Source: CAZQDP01 sp964592375 (GTDB lineage: Bacteria; Bacillota; Clostridia; RUG12999). From it: 44,482 bases of DNA. Made by a program: the position numbers and the translations under genes. Location of the stretch: positions 1 through 44,482 of the forward strand of contig CAZQDP010000009.1 in the NCBI GenBank assembly GCA_964592375.1, in the 5' to 3' direction. The notes under the pieces were generated by a model. That model saw only the letters and a list, made by a program, of their open reading frames with translations. It had not been told where the DNA came from and searched no databases. Below are positions 1 to 7,887 of this stretch, piece by piece. Position 1 is the stretch's first letter, and each line of letters starts with the position of its first letter.

Positions 1-17
1 GCAATAATGCATTTCAT
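1..17 (-). CDS. Possible 5' end of a divergent gene (partial)
   Basis: On the minus strand an ATG at 17-15 is preceded by a purine-rich GAGGGGA at a spacing of about 6. Only five codons (MKCII) lie inside the window, so neither reality nor function can be judged. Its position back-to-back with the AraC-type regulator would be typical for a regulator/target pair. Confidence 0.25.
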
Positions 18-30
18 TTGTTTTCCCCTC

Positions 31-58
31 TTGTGTTTATTGATAAATGTGATATAAT
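31..58 (+). promoter_or_regulatory. Predicted sigma-A promoter of the AraC-family gene
   Basis: TTGTGT at 31-36 and a perfect TATAAT at 53-58 are separated by 16 bp. The start codon chosen for the regulator lies about 87 bp downstream of the -10. Confidence 0.5.
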
Positions 59-144
59 TATACTATAATTATGTCTATTTGTCTTTACACAAATGCATAA
101 ATTATTTGTACGATTGTTTAAATAATTGTTATGGCGGTGATGAA

Positions 145-1026
145 ATGCTGCAAAAGGTAAGTTTTAGAAATCAATTGCGTATTACTGGAATATATTCGCT
201 TCACTACTGCGAGTTTTCCAAAACATTTGCTGCTCAGGGAGAGTCGCATAATTTTTGGGAAATCAATTATGTGGATAAGGGTGAGCTTTATATACAGGCG
301 GATCAAACCAAGCACTTGTTAAAGCAAGGGGAAGCGATTTTCTTTAAGCCCAATCAGTTCCATGCATCCCATGCCAACCATGCTTCTTCTGTCAATATAT
401 ATTTAGCAAGCTTTGAAATCAATCATCCTGCTATGCAGTATTTTGAAGATAAAATTTTTAAGCTATCACCAAAAAGCCAGACCATTCTGACCGAAACCTT
501 GCGGCTTGTGAGCAATGTATTCGAAGTTCCGTTTGATCACCCCTCCACCTCACTGGTGCGTCTGCGCAAGGATTATGACAAAATGTCATTGCAACTCATA
601 CGCATAAAGTTGGAAGAGTTTTTAATTAACCTCATCATGGAGGAAAAAAACATCCCCATTCCCGAAACAAAGCATAATTTCACAGACAGCGCCCAGCATA
701 ATATGGTAAATAGCTTAATCAGGCACATGGGAGAGAATATAACAAAAACCATCACCATCGAAGAATTGTGTGCGATTGCAGGAGCAAGTCGCACGACCGT
801 TTCTACCTCCTTCAAACGGGTGACGGGTTACAGTATTGTGCAATATTTTAATCAATTAAAAATCCAAGAAGCCAAACGTCTGATACGAGAGGGAAACTAC
901 AACCTCACCCAAATTGCGAATATGCTAGGGTATCATTCTCTGCATTACTTTTCAAGGCGTTTTCACCTAGTCACAGGCATGTCTCCTGCCATGTATGCCG
1001 CTTCCCCCATGAGCAAAGTAAAGTAA
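145..1026 (+). CDS. AraC-family transcriptional regulator (cupin + HTH)
   Basis: DNA-binding regulator of the AraC/XylS family, cytoplasmic. The N-terminal half looks like the cupin-type sensing domain (an HNFWEINYV stretch, then a KQGEAIFFKPNQFH stretch, the usual pre-strand pattern of AraC_binding). The C-terminal ~100 residues carry the two helix-turn-helix units, with TIEELCAIAGASRTTVSTSFKRVTG as a split pattern and NLTQIANMLGYHS followed by YFSRRFHLVTGMSPAMY, the diagnostic AraC signature. I start at ATG 145, which has GGCGGTG about 5 bp upstream; an in-frame TTG at 79 would add 22 residues without a good ribosome site. The ligand is unknown. The closest gene is off-window and divergent; the 4Fe-4S gene on the other side is convergent and separated by a terminator, so it is not an obvious target. 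Confidence 0.9.
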   Translation: MLQKVSFRNQLRITGIYSLHYCEFSKTFAAQGESHNFWEINYVDKGELYIQADQTKHLLKQGEAIFFKPNQFHASHANHASSVNIYLASFEINHPAMQYFEDKIFKLSPKSQTILTETLRLVSNVFEVPFDHPSTSLVRLRKDYDKMSLQLIRIKLEEFLINLIMEEKNIPIPETKHNFTDSAQHNMVNSLIRHMGENITKTITIEELCAIAGASRTTVSTSFKRVTGYSIVQYFNQLKIQEAKRLIREGNYNLTQIANMLGYHSLHYFSRRFHLVTGMSPAMYAASPMSKVK

Positions 1027-1074
1027 AACCGCCCGTTTTTAGCAAGATTGCAAAAACGAGCGGTTTTACTTTTA
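1025..1074. terminator. Bidirectional intrinsic terminator between convergent genes
   Basis: A 16-bp arm (1025-1040) pairs with 1052-1067 (AAAACCGC.CGTTTTT against AAAAACG.GCGGTTTT, one mismatch) around an 11-nt loop. T-rich sequence follows on the plus strand and A/T-rich sequence on the other side, so it can serve both the AraC gene and the 4Fe-4S gene. Confidence 0.8.
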
Positions 1075-1095
1075 GGATACGCTTGACACTATTCT

Positions 1096-2208
1096 TTATT
1101 TTAGTGCTTCTTTGGCTGCATCAAAATCATAATCGGATGCAACGCTGTTGATTTCCTTTAATTTTGTAGTCTTGGGTACATTTTCAGGGATTTTGAGCAG
1201 TTTGTAAAATGCACCGAGTTCTGTTTGTGTCTGTTTTGCGGCCTCTTCAATGGTCATATACCCTTTGATTTCTTCTATTGATATGACTTGACCTTCCGCC
1301 AGCTTTTGTGGTAGCACCTGATATGCCCCCAAGCTTCTGGTAATAAAAATGGGCACGAAGAACAATGCCAGTGCCAAAACCATTGCCACGATTGGCTTTA
1401 TTCTCCTTTTCCCCGCTTTTAGCTCCAAGGCTCCTTTTTGGGGACAGCTGAGCACACAACTTTGGCAGCTTAAGCATTCCGCGGTTTTAACCTGCTCCAA
1501 ATGCTGCACATCAATATTAACCGGGCATGCTTTGGAGCACATGCCACAGTCCACGCATGTATCACTGTTACGCACCACCTTATACGGACTGATTTTTCCC
1601 ACCAGACCATACAAAGCTCCCATAGGGCAAAGGGTTTTGCAGAAAAATCTATCATAGAAAATAGAACCGATTATCGTGATAGCAAGAATAATAAGACCCA
1701 CTGCAGATTCTGCCCAAACGCTTGCAATCCCTTCAGAAAGGTGGGCATATGCAGACCACGGATCATAAGGTACCACCCAAAGTCCTACGGTTTTCCACGC
1801 ATAGAATACCGTGAAAAATAGTACAACATATTTAAGATACCGGAGCGGCTTATCTATTTTTTCAGGCATGGTAAGCCTTTTCCCAAATATCTTTTTCCCT
1901 ATCATGCCAAAGAATTCCTGCAATGCGCCAAAGGGGCAAAGTAGTCCGCAAAAGCTTCTGCGAAATACAATGGACAAGAGGAGTGTTACCCCAAATAAAA
2001 TCAGTGTTCCTGAAAATATTTTACTGATAAATGTTCCGGTTTGAAACAAGGAATATAAGCTTTCGAGCCCACCGAACGGACAGATGGCATGGATGGAAGG
2101 AAAAACATCACCACCCACTTTTTGATGCAATACCGAAACGATGGTTATCCAGATGATGGAGAATGCAAGTACAGCCAATCGAACCCCTTTAGCCCACTTA
2201 TTTTTCAT
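1096..2208 (-). CDS. 4Fe-4S polyferredoxin-like membrane protein (NapH/YccM type)
   Basis: Membrane iron-sulfur protein, 370 aa, likely an electron-transfer component at the cytoplasmic membrane. Multiple hydrophobic segments are present, with short cysteine motifs in the loops (CPFGG, CGLLCPFGALQ, CKTLCPMGALYG) as in NapH-type proteins. Two classical 4Fe-4S clusters follow: CVDCGMCSKACP and CLSCQSCVLSCP. After a last membrane segment there is a soluble tail (ISIEEIKGYMTIEEAA...VPKTTKLKEI) of the kind found in clostridial members. ATG 2208 is preferred over GTG 2223 because GAGGGG lies 9 bp upstream of it. It lies 3' of the DUF2680 gene on the same strand with a structured 115-nt gap. The redox partner is not identifiable; a role in an FMN-dependent or heme-independent electron chain would be speculation. 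Confidence 0.85.
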   Translation of the reverse strand: MKNKWAKGVRLAVLAFSIIWITIVSVLHQKVGGDVFPSIHAICPFGGLESLYSLFQTGTFISKIFSGTLILFGVTLLLSIVFRRSFCGLLCPFGALQEFFGMIGKKIFGKRLTMPEKIDKPLRYLKYVVLFFTVFYAWKTVGLWVVPYDPWSAYAHLSEGIASVWAESAVGLIILAITIIGSIFYDRFFCKTLCPMGALYGLVGKISPYKVVRNSDTCVDCGMCSKACPVNIDVQHLEQVKTAECLSCQSCVLSCPQKGALELKAGKRRIKPIVAMVLALALFFVPIFITRSLGAYQVLPQKLAEGQVISIEEIKGYMTIEEAAKQTQTELGAFYKLLKIPENVPKTTKLKEINSVASDYDFDAAKEALK

Positions 2209-2228
2209 TAAAACACCCCTCACAATAG

Positions 2229-2330
2229 AAAGAGGTACATCGCACAGCTACTTGCCGGCGTCTCCTGCATAGCCATTGAGACTGCAGGTAGAATTTGCGG
2301 CACAATGCATAGAAGGCTTTGCACCTCTTT
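2229..2330 (-). ncRNA. Candidate structured RNA leader of the 4Fe-4S gene
   Basis: Between DUF2680 and the 4Fe-4S gene the minus-strand RNA can close an 8-bp outer stem (AAAGAGGT at 2330-2323 with ACCTCTTT at 2236-2229). Inside are nested complementarities: TGCCG/CGGCA, CCTGCA/TGCAGG or the competing GTCTC/GAGAC, and CATTG/CAATG. The 3' strand of the outer stem (ACCTC) is also complementary to the GAGGGGT ribosome site just downstream, so two exclusive folds are possible. I do not recognise a known riboswitch class. The pairing was read by eye only. Confidence 0.35.
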
Positions 2331-2338
2331 TCCTTTAT

Positions 2339-2821
2339 TTATTGATTAACTCCTCTGCAACCAATGCCCTTGCCCTGACCTTTTGTGCAGCCATTTTCGC
2401 CTTTGTTGCCTCCCATGCCCTGTCCGGCACGGTCGCCACAACCAAAACCTGCACCGCTTTGTTTCCCGATGCGCGCGCTACCGGTTCCATCACAGCGTAA
2501 TTGGTTTTCCGTCATGCGGCTAACAATTTCATCCGCTTGCGCTTGAGTTAGCTTGCCATCTGCCACCCGCTTGTCAAGGATTGCTTTTTTCTCGGTCATC
2601 ATTTGCTCTTTAAACGCTTCCGATACTCCTGCCTGCCTTGCAATTTCTCCATAGGTTTTCCCTTGCTGCCTTTGGACTTGTAGCTCCTGCGCAGAAATAC
2701 CTGTTAATTCCGTTGCAATTTCAGCAGGTGTCTTTGCCATAGCAGCATATGTTATGCTAACCGCTCCCAATATGCCTACCGCTAAAGCCAATGCGATGAT
2801 TTTCTTCATTTTCATTTTCAT
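2339..2821 (-). CDS. Secreted DUF2680-family protein
   Basis: Small exported protein of 160 aa. A Lys-rich start followed by a hydrophobic stretch ending near TYAAMA is a signal peptide. The mature part has KTPAEIATELTGISAQEL, then the DUF2680-like block AILDKRVADGKLTQAQADEI, and a Gly/Cys-rich tail. DUF2680 proteins are short exported proteins of unknown function, often found by two-component systems. AAGGAGTGA sits just before ATG 2821 (an in-frame ATG at 2815 is equally possible). It is first of a two-gene unit with the 4Fe-4S gene. The promoter carries tandem repeats that could bind the adjacent OmpR-type regulator, suggesting it is a member of that regulon. Confidence 0.75.
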   Translation of the reverse strand: MKMKMKKIIALALAVGILGAVSITYAAMAKTPAEIATELTGISAQELQVQRQQGKTYGEIARQAGVSEAFKEQMMTEKKAILDKRVADGKLTQAQADEIVSRMTENQLRCDGTGSARIGKQSGAGFGCGDRAGQGMGGNKGENGCTKGQGKGIGCRGVNQ

Positions 2822-2859
2822 TCACTCCTTTTCCTTGTTACAGTTTCCTATACAAGTTT

Positions 2860-2897
2860 AGTATAGCTTATAAATGTGATGAAAGTTTGATGAAAGT
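2860..2897 (-). promoter_or_regulatory. DUF2680 promoter with PhoB-like tandem repeat
   Basis: On the minus strand a -10 TATACT (2865-2860) has no good -35. Instead two copies of ACTTTCATCA lie at 2897-2888 and 2886-2877, with an 11-bp period, covering the -35 position. This is the architecture of PhoB/OmpR-family activator boxes (direct repeats replacing the -35). The neighbouring OmpR-type response regulator is the obvious candidate to bind. Confidence 0.5.
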
Positions 2898-2916
2898 CTA
2901 AACAATTAAAGGAGTT

Positions 2917-4302
2917 TTATGCTTCATGCATCCGGAACCATACGGTGGTGCCCACTCCCAACTCGCTTTGCATACCATAGCGCCAGCCGTGGGCTTCTAA
3001 GATGCTTTTCACAATGGCAAGACCAAGACCTGTGCCTTTCCCGCTACTGCCTTTATAGAACCTATCCCAAATATGCGCAAGCTCTTCCTTTGCAATTCCG
3101 CTTCCCGTGTCCGCCACCGACACCGTCACCTCTTTGTCTATATGTTCCATTTGAATGGTAATGCTGCCCCCCCTTTTGGTATGCGCAATGGCATTACCAA
3201 TGAGATTATATAATACTCTCTCTATCTGCTCCTTATCGGCCTTGACCACGACCACCTCTAGGCCTTGTAGCTGAATTTTTAGCCCATTTGAAGCGGCGAT
3301 ATGTTCATATTTTGCCACAATATCCTTTAAAAACTGCGCAAGCTCAAACTGGGATGGAAAAATGTTTGTGCTTCCGGATTGGAGAAGTGATAGATGCAGC
3401 ATATTATCGACCATTTTACCTAGTCTTACCGTTTCTTCGATAATAACAGTTAAATTCTTATCTCTTTTTTCTTTATTTTCTCCCGATACGTCCAGCGTGG
3501 TTTCCGCATAGCTTCGAATGAGTGTCAACGGTGTTCGCAGTTCATGAGACACATTGGCAATCAAATCCTTTCGCAGTGCTTCCACTCTTGATAAGGACTG
3601 AGCCATATGATTGATGGTATCCGTGAGCTGTCCGATTTCATCCTTTGCCTTTAGCGCAATACGCGCATCATAATTACCCGCAGCAATTTGCTCTGCCGTT
3701 TTTGTGATGATACGGATTGGTTTTGAAAAAATGTGTGAAAGATAGGTTGCAAAAAAAACGGTCACAAAGAGTAGCACAATGGTAATAATGCCAAGCTGCC
3801 GTTTTAAAATTGCCACCGTGTCCCGAATGGGCGCCAGCGGTGCGCTGATAATAAGCGCCTTTTCCACTCCCGCATCCCCCCACATGGGCAAACCAATAAA
3901 CTGAATGGTGTTTCCAAATCTTGGATGTGTAAGTTCTACGGTAACCTCTTCTCCCTTCAGCACACGATCAATGAGCTGGGCAGTGGCACTATTTCTCATC
4001 ATGGGCATTTGCATGGGGCTATCTTGTATTGATGATTGATATAAAATTGTTGCATTTTGATCTAGTAAAAGGATGCCCGCGTTGTTCTCATAGGATAAAA
4101 GCTCACTTATCCTTTGTGCTTCTTCCTGATTTCCCAAGGAAATGTGCTGCGCAATTTCGCGCCCATGCTTTGTTAGCTGTGTCAATTGAATGCCGGTGTA
4201 AAAATTCTCTAAAAATACGATTTGAAAAAGCCATAATAAAATCAGAAGCAGGGCAGCAAATGCCATCATCCACACCCAAAGTCTTTGTCTGATGCTTTTC
4301 AT
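2917..4302 (-). CDS. Sensor histidine kinase (HAMP-HisKA-HATPase_c)
   Basis: Membrane sensor kinase of 461 aa. Membrane segments at about 10-31 and 170-190 flank a ~140-residue extracytoplasmic sensor domain that I do not recognise. HAMP follows at about 192-245, then HisKA with the phospho-accepting His253 in NVSHELRTPL, and a HATPase_c domain with the N box around Asn370 (NLIGNAIAHT), G1 DTGSGI near 398-403 and G2 GTGLGL near 423-428, all intact. The start codon overlaps the stop of the response regulator by 4 bp (ATGA), showing translational coupling. It should phosphorylate Asp54 of that partner. The signal is unknown. Confidence 0.95.
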   Translation of the reverse strand: MKSIRQRLWVWMMAFAALLLILLWLFQIVFLENFYTGIQLTQLTKHGREIAQHISLGNQEEAQRISELLSYENNAGILLLDQNATILYQSSIQDSPMQMPMMRNSATAQLIDRVLKGEEVTVELTHPRFGNTIQFIGLPMWGDAGVEKALIISAPLAPIRDTVAILKRQLGIITIVLLFVTVFFATYLSHIFSKPIRIITKTAEQIAAGNYDARIALKAKDEIGQLTDTINHMAQSLSRVEALRKDLIANVSHELRTPLTLIRSYAETTLDVSGENKEKRDKNLTVIIEETVRLGKMVDNMLHLSLLQSGSTNIFPSQFELAQFLKDIVAKYEHIAASNGLKIQLQGLEVVVVKADKEQIERVLYNLIGNAIAHTKRGGSITIQMEHIDKEVTVSVADTGSGIAKEELAHIWDRFYKGSSGKGTGLGLAIVKSILEAHGWRYGMQSELGVGTTVWFRMHEA

Positions 4303-4979
4303 TTGCGCTCACCTGCTTCAAATTTATATCCTGTTCCCCACACGGTCACAATGAAATTCCGATACTTGCCTAGCTTTTCACGCAACATTTTAATATGCGT
4401 ATCCACCGTTCTATCGTCCCCTACAAAATCATACCCCCATACCTTACGAAGCAAATCATCTCTTGAAAACACATTGTCGGGATGACTTGCCAAAAAGTAG
4501 AGCAGTTCATACTCTTTGGGCGTAAAATTAATTTTTTCATTTTCTATATATACATTTCTCGAGGCAGTATCTATGCGCAAGTCATTCCATTGTATTTGCT
4601 TTGGCTGCGGAGGGTTACTTCTTCTGATGATGGCTTTGATACGCGCCAAAAGCTCCTTTGGACTAAATGGCTTGACCATATAATCATCCACGCCAAGCTC
4701 AAAGGCCAAAAGCTTATCATATTCTTCCCCTCGTGCTGTGAGCATAATAATGGGCACATTGGAGCTTTTTCGCATCATTTTGCACACGCTCCAACCGTCC
4801 ATTTGCGGCATCATCACATCTAAAATGACCAAAGCGTATGAATGCGCCTCAAAGTAAGCCATCGCCTCTTTGCCATCTTGCGCTTTGTCAATGATATATT
4901 CTTCTATGCTGATATATTCTTCTATAATATCGCGCAAACCTTTTTCATCATCCACAATGAGAATTCTATCATTTTCCAT
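4299..4979 (-). CDS. OmpR/PhoB-family response regulator
   Basis: Cytoplasmic transcription regulator, 226 aa. The receiver domain (about 1-115) has the acidic pair Asp10/Asp11, phospho-acceptor Asp54 in LVILDVMMP, Thr81 and Lys103 (VKPFSP). The C-terminal winged helix (about 128-222) shows FTPKEYELLYFLASHP, then VWGYDF and DRTVDTHIKMLREKL, ending in VWGTGYKF. The sequence AAGGAGTGG precedes the ATG. It is first of a two-gene operon with the kinase. A short internal direct repeat (EEYI.IEEYII) does not lengthen the domain. Likely targets include the adjacent DUF2680 promoter, by inference from the tandem repeats there. Confidence 0.95.
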   Translation of the reverse strand: MENDRILIVDDEKGLRDIIEEYISIEEYIIDKAQDGKEAMAYFEAHSYALVILDVMMPQMDGWSVCKMMRKSSNVPIIMLTARGEEYDKLLAFELGVDDYMVKPFSPKELLARIKAIIRRSNPPQPKQIQWNDLRIDTASRNVYIENEKINFTPKEYELLYFLASHPDNVFSRDDLLRKVWGYDFVGDDRTVDTHIKMLREKLGKYRNFIVTVWGTGYKFEAGERK

Positions 4980-5007
4980 TGCCCCACTCCTTTTTGTGTT
5001 TTTTTAC

Positions 5008-5036
5008 ATTTTATCACAATATTGGCGCAGTGTAAA
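5008..5036 (-). promoter_or_regulatory. Predicted promoter of the response regulator/kinase operon
   Basis: Minus strand TTTACA (5036-5031) and TAAAAT (5013-5008) with a 17-bp spacer, about 28 bp upstream of the start codon. I see no strong terminator between the end of the pilus operon and this promoter, so read-through is possible. Confidence 0.6.
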
Positions 5037-5057
5037 CAGAAAAATGGCTCCCTTTGC

Positions 5058-6494
5058 CTATTTCACCTTTAAAAAAACAAATAGCTCATCACTGTAAAGT
5101 GTTTCATAGTCTTCTTCATGCATCAGATAAATGCTAATAGCATCTTCCTTTCGCATGAGTACATGCGTTATATCGTATTTTTTAATCAAATCCTTATAAT
5201 GGAGCCTTCCGGATGTAAAATCAACATAGCTCGCAAAAATATCTTCCTTCTTATTCACTGATTTTAAAAATATCTCACATCTCGAGTCAATAAATGTTTT
5301 TATCCCATGATATTCAATAAAGCCACCAGATTCAAAGTCATTGAGCAGTCTCATGCTGGAAATATCCACATGCAACGAAATATAGTCCACTGCCCCCTTT
5401 GGTTCGAAAATTCTTGCCTGCTCATGAAAATTCATTTGTTTAATGGCAATCATGGCGATCACGATGAAAAAAATGGCCACATAATTGACCATTCGTTTTC
5501 GCACGTCCGAGAATACGGCTCCGAGCGAATGGTTATCCTTCAGATAATATGCAACAAACAACATCGTCCCCATAAAAGTGATGGACAAACTGCGGATAGA
5601 GGAAAGCCCCATGAGAAAGGTGCCCGCAAGTAGCAAGACATGCCGAAGGCAGGATTTTCCTTTGCTTTTGATGATTATCACGATACCGATAATCAGTATA
5701 AAGACCACAAGCCCCAAAGGACTTTTAAAATCGGGCGTGCTCATTTCATGAATGTTTTCATTAATTAAATCAACGCCATAGGACCCAAATAAATAGAACA
5801 TATTTGCACTGCCATATGGATTGCATAGACCTGCCGCAAAGGATAATACCATGGTTATCACCAGCGGCAAAGCACCATAACCATGCGCCCATTTTATTTT
5901 TGCAATACCATCCAAAATATAGGGCAACATCAGAATAAAAAATAAAGGCCACATGGCTGCATGAAGATTGACTAGAAGAATAGACAGCAAAACAACCCAT
6001 GCTAAAAATCTCATTCTCTTTTCTGATATATATTTTTCAAGAAAATAGATTTCAAGCAGAAAAATAAGCTGAGAAAAAATTTGTGGTCTGGGCTGAATAA
6101 GTACGCTTGTGAGGATACAAAAAGTAAGGGTTAGCACTTGAGCCATGGGCACGTTGCGTAAGCTGACCAATTTGCAAATTTGATACATCATAAAACAGCT
6201 TGCGATATACACTATCGCAGTAAACAAAAAAATGCCAAATGTGCCCATAGCCTCATGTGCAAAGTAAAAAAGAAGGGTTGACAACCATTGCTGTATGCTT
6301 ACGCTTAGCCCTTCGTGAATGGTAAATGGATCTATTGTAGGAAATCCGAACTGGGAAATATATCTGCCAATATTTAAAATCCAGTAGGTGTCGTTCTGCA
6401 TAACCGGATAAAAAAAACCATAACAAAGGAGAATGATAAGCAGAAAAAAGCCTTTGTCTTTTAACTTATTTTCAATAAAAAGGAGCTTTTCCAT
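5058..6494 (-). CDS. Polytopic membrane protein, GT-C glycosyltransferase-like
   Basis: Integral membrane protein of 478 aa with roughly ten hydrophobic segments. The first loop has NDTYWILNIGRYI...PTIDPFT, placing acidic residues after TM1 as in GT-C lipid-sugar-dependent glycosyltransferases and related uncharacterised proteins. The ~100-residue C-terminal soluble part (RLLNDFESGGFIEYHGIKTF followed by DSRCEIF) matches the extracellular tail seen in such membrane proteins. It begins 15 bp after the stop of the coiled-coil gene and is last in the pilus operon. A role in glycosylating pilin or wall material is a guess from context; no donor or acceptor can be deduced. Confidence 0.55.
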   Translation of the reverse strand: MEKLLFIENKLKDKGFFLLIILLCYGFFYPVMQNDTYWILNIGRYISQFGFPTIDPFTIHEGLSVSIQQWLSTLLFYFAHEAMGTFGIFLFTAIVYIASCFMMYQICKLVSLRNVPMAQVLTLTFCILTSVLIQPRPQIFSQLIFLLEIYFLEKYISEKRMRFLAWVVLLSILLVNLHAAMWPLFFILMLPYILDGIAKIKWAHGYGALPLVITMVLSFAAGLCNPYGSANMFYLFGSYGVDLINENIHEMSTPDFKSPLGLVVFILIIGIVIIIKSKGKSCLRHVLLLAGTFLMGLSSIRSLSITFMGTMLFVAYYLKDNHSLGAVFSDVRKRMVNYVAIFFIVIAMIAIKQMNFHEQARIFEPKGAVDYISLHVDISSMRLLNDFESGGFIEYHGIKTFIDSRCEIFLKSVNKKEDIFASYVDFTSGRLHYKDLIKKYDITHVLMRKEDAISIYLMHEEDYETLYSDELFVFLKVK

Positions 6495-6509
6495 ATCAAA
6501 ACCAATCCT

Positions 6510-7502
6510 TTATACAATATCTTGTGTATCACCCTCGCCATTTTCCTCGTCTATGAGAATTTCCTCCATTGAACTGGTGAGAAGCTTTATAATATTCCCT
6601 TTTTCATAGGTGAGCATCGTCAGCGCACTTTGAATATGCTCCGTGACCAAATCAATATTATGTTCATGATTTTGACTGCACTCATACACCTTTGCCTGAG
6701 AGTCCGCAATCATTTTTCTTGTTTTGAATTTAATTTTGGTGATGGTTGCATGAAGCTCCTTATTCTTTTGCGAAGCCGACACTGCATGTTGCTCCAGTCT
6801 TGCATTTTGCTCTGCAAGTACATTCCGCTCGGCGGTGAGGATGCTGTTTTGGCTGAGAATTTCATCATACTGCGACCGAAGCTGTTCATTTTCGCTAACC
6901 ACAACTTCATATTGCTCCTTTGGAATTTGCGTGTTTTTTACAGTTTCTATTTGCCGGGTTAGGTCTTCAATCCTTAGTTCTAATTGCCTTTTCTCCTGGC
7001 TTATCACTGCATTTTCAGCGCTGAGCTCTTCACATTCCGCACTTCTTCTACTGTTTTGCTCTTCTTTTAGCAGTTCATTTTCTACCAAAAGTGCTTCATA
7101 GCGCCGGCTTTGCTCTTCGTAGGCTATGCGCTGCTCCTCCAAGATTAAATTCTGCTGTTGATTTGCCTGCATCTCCATTTGCTCTTTGCTTTTCTTTTCA
7201 TTTTCAAGTGTCAGGATATCTATTGCATTTTTTAGCTGTGCCATCTCACTTTTGGTCTGCTCATAAAGACTCATGTATTTATCTCGCTCCTGCAATAACA
7301 TGGCGGAGGAAGATGCATACTCTTCCACTCTTTCGTTAAAGGACCGCTCTGCATGTTGCAAGCTTTCCCTTAACACCAAGATATACTGTGTAACCTCTTT
7401 TGGTTCAAAGCCTCCGAAGGTGCATTTTTTAAACTTTACTTCATTTTTTGGTGCGTCTATCCGCAGCTCACCTAATTTAATTTGATTTTTTTCGTCCTTC
7501 AT
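6510..7502 (-). CDS. DivIVA-like coiled-coil protein
   Basis: Predicted cytoplasmic protein of 330 aa. Near the N terminus KKCTFGGFEPKEVTQYI resembles the DivIVA/GpsB-type membrane-targeting motif (F-x-x-GG-[FY]-x-x-x-EV-x-x-[FY]-[IL]). From about residue 50 to 280 it is heptad-rich coiled coil dominated by E, Q, K, L and N, ending in an acidic tail. ATG 7502 is chosen because GGGAGAGG lies 6 bp upstream; a longer frame from 7535 has no such site. The start overlaps the end of the DUF192 gene by 26 bp. By analogy it could recruit the pilus machinery to poles or septa, but this is inference; DivIVA-like proteins also act in division and wall synthesis. Confidence 0.55.
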   Translation of the reverse strand: MKDEKNQIKLGELRIDAPKNEVKFKKCTFGGFEPKEVTQYILVLRESLQHAERSFNERVEEYASSSAMLLQERDKYMSLYEQTKSEMAQLKNAIDILTLENEKKSKEQMEMQANQQQNLILEEQRIAYEEQSRRYEALLVENELLKEEQNSRRSAECEELSAENAVISQEKRQLELRIEDLTRQIETVKNTQIPKEQYEVVVSENEQLRSQYDEILSQNSILTAERNVLAEQNARLEQHAVSASQKNKELHATITKIKFKTRKMIADSQAKVYECSQNHEHNIDLVTEHIQSALTMLTYEKGNIIKLLTSSMEEILIDEENGEGDTQDIV

Positions 7503-7872
7503 ATGTCCTCTCCCTTTCGGTGGTACATGTTTCAAAGGTTAAAATATCTCCCACCTTAATTTGTTTTTCCTCTGCTTCTTTGGCTTCAATTTCCAAAGCA
7601 TAGACTGCGTTTTTTCTATATGCACTGATTTTCCCCGGGGGTATATTGTCTTCTATGGAAAGCACCTGCCCCTTTTCTGACAAGAAAATGACGTCAATGG
7701 GATATCGCATCCCAAAAGTATGCACCTGCTGACAGGGTGATATGAGCATTGCATCAAAGTCTTGAAAGCGCTTATATCCCACCAGTCCTTTCAATCGGCC
7801 AAAGAAGGTATTTGCAATTTTGACTTTGTGATACATCTCCTTCGCCTCTTTTAGCACCTTGGTATATTTCAT
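7477..7872 (-). CDS. DUF192 family protein
   Basis: Small protein of 131 aa matching the DUF192 pattern: ANTFFGRLKGLVGYKRF early, then HTFGMRYPIDVIFLSEKGQV in the middle (the M-x-x-P-[IL]-D-[VL]-[IV]-F-[LV] core) and ALEIEAKEAEE near the end. The biochemical function of the family is unknown; members occur next to Tad pilus genes in several Firmicutes, to my knowledge. Here there is no clear signal peptide. GTGGAGG precedes the ATG. It lies 15 bp downstream of the Ig-like protein and overlaps the next gene, so it belongs to the operon. Confidence 0.8.
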   Translation of the reverse strand: MKYTKVLKEAKEMYHKVKIANTFFGRLKGLVGYKRFQDFDAMLISPCQQVHTFGMRYPIDVIFLSEKGQVLSIEDNIPPGKISAYRKNAVYALEIEAKEAEEKQIKVGDILTFETCTTERERTYEGRKKSN

Positions 7873-7887
7873 GCTCTACCTCCACTT

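Noticed and set aside
2229..2330. Assignment of the leader to the cobalamin riboswitch class
   Set aside because: Short stretches (GGTGCAAA, GCCGCAA, CAGGAGAC) recall the B12 riboswitch, but spacing is too short and the remaining conserved parts are missing.
4901..4936. Direct repeat inside the response-regulator gene (GATATATTCTTCTAT twice) as a possible insertion
   Set aside because: The receiver domain has normal length around it and all active residues align, so it is a chance repeat of similar codons, not an inserted segment.
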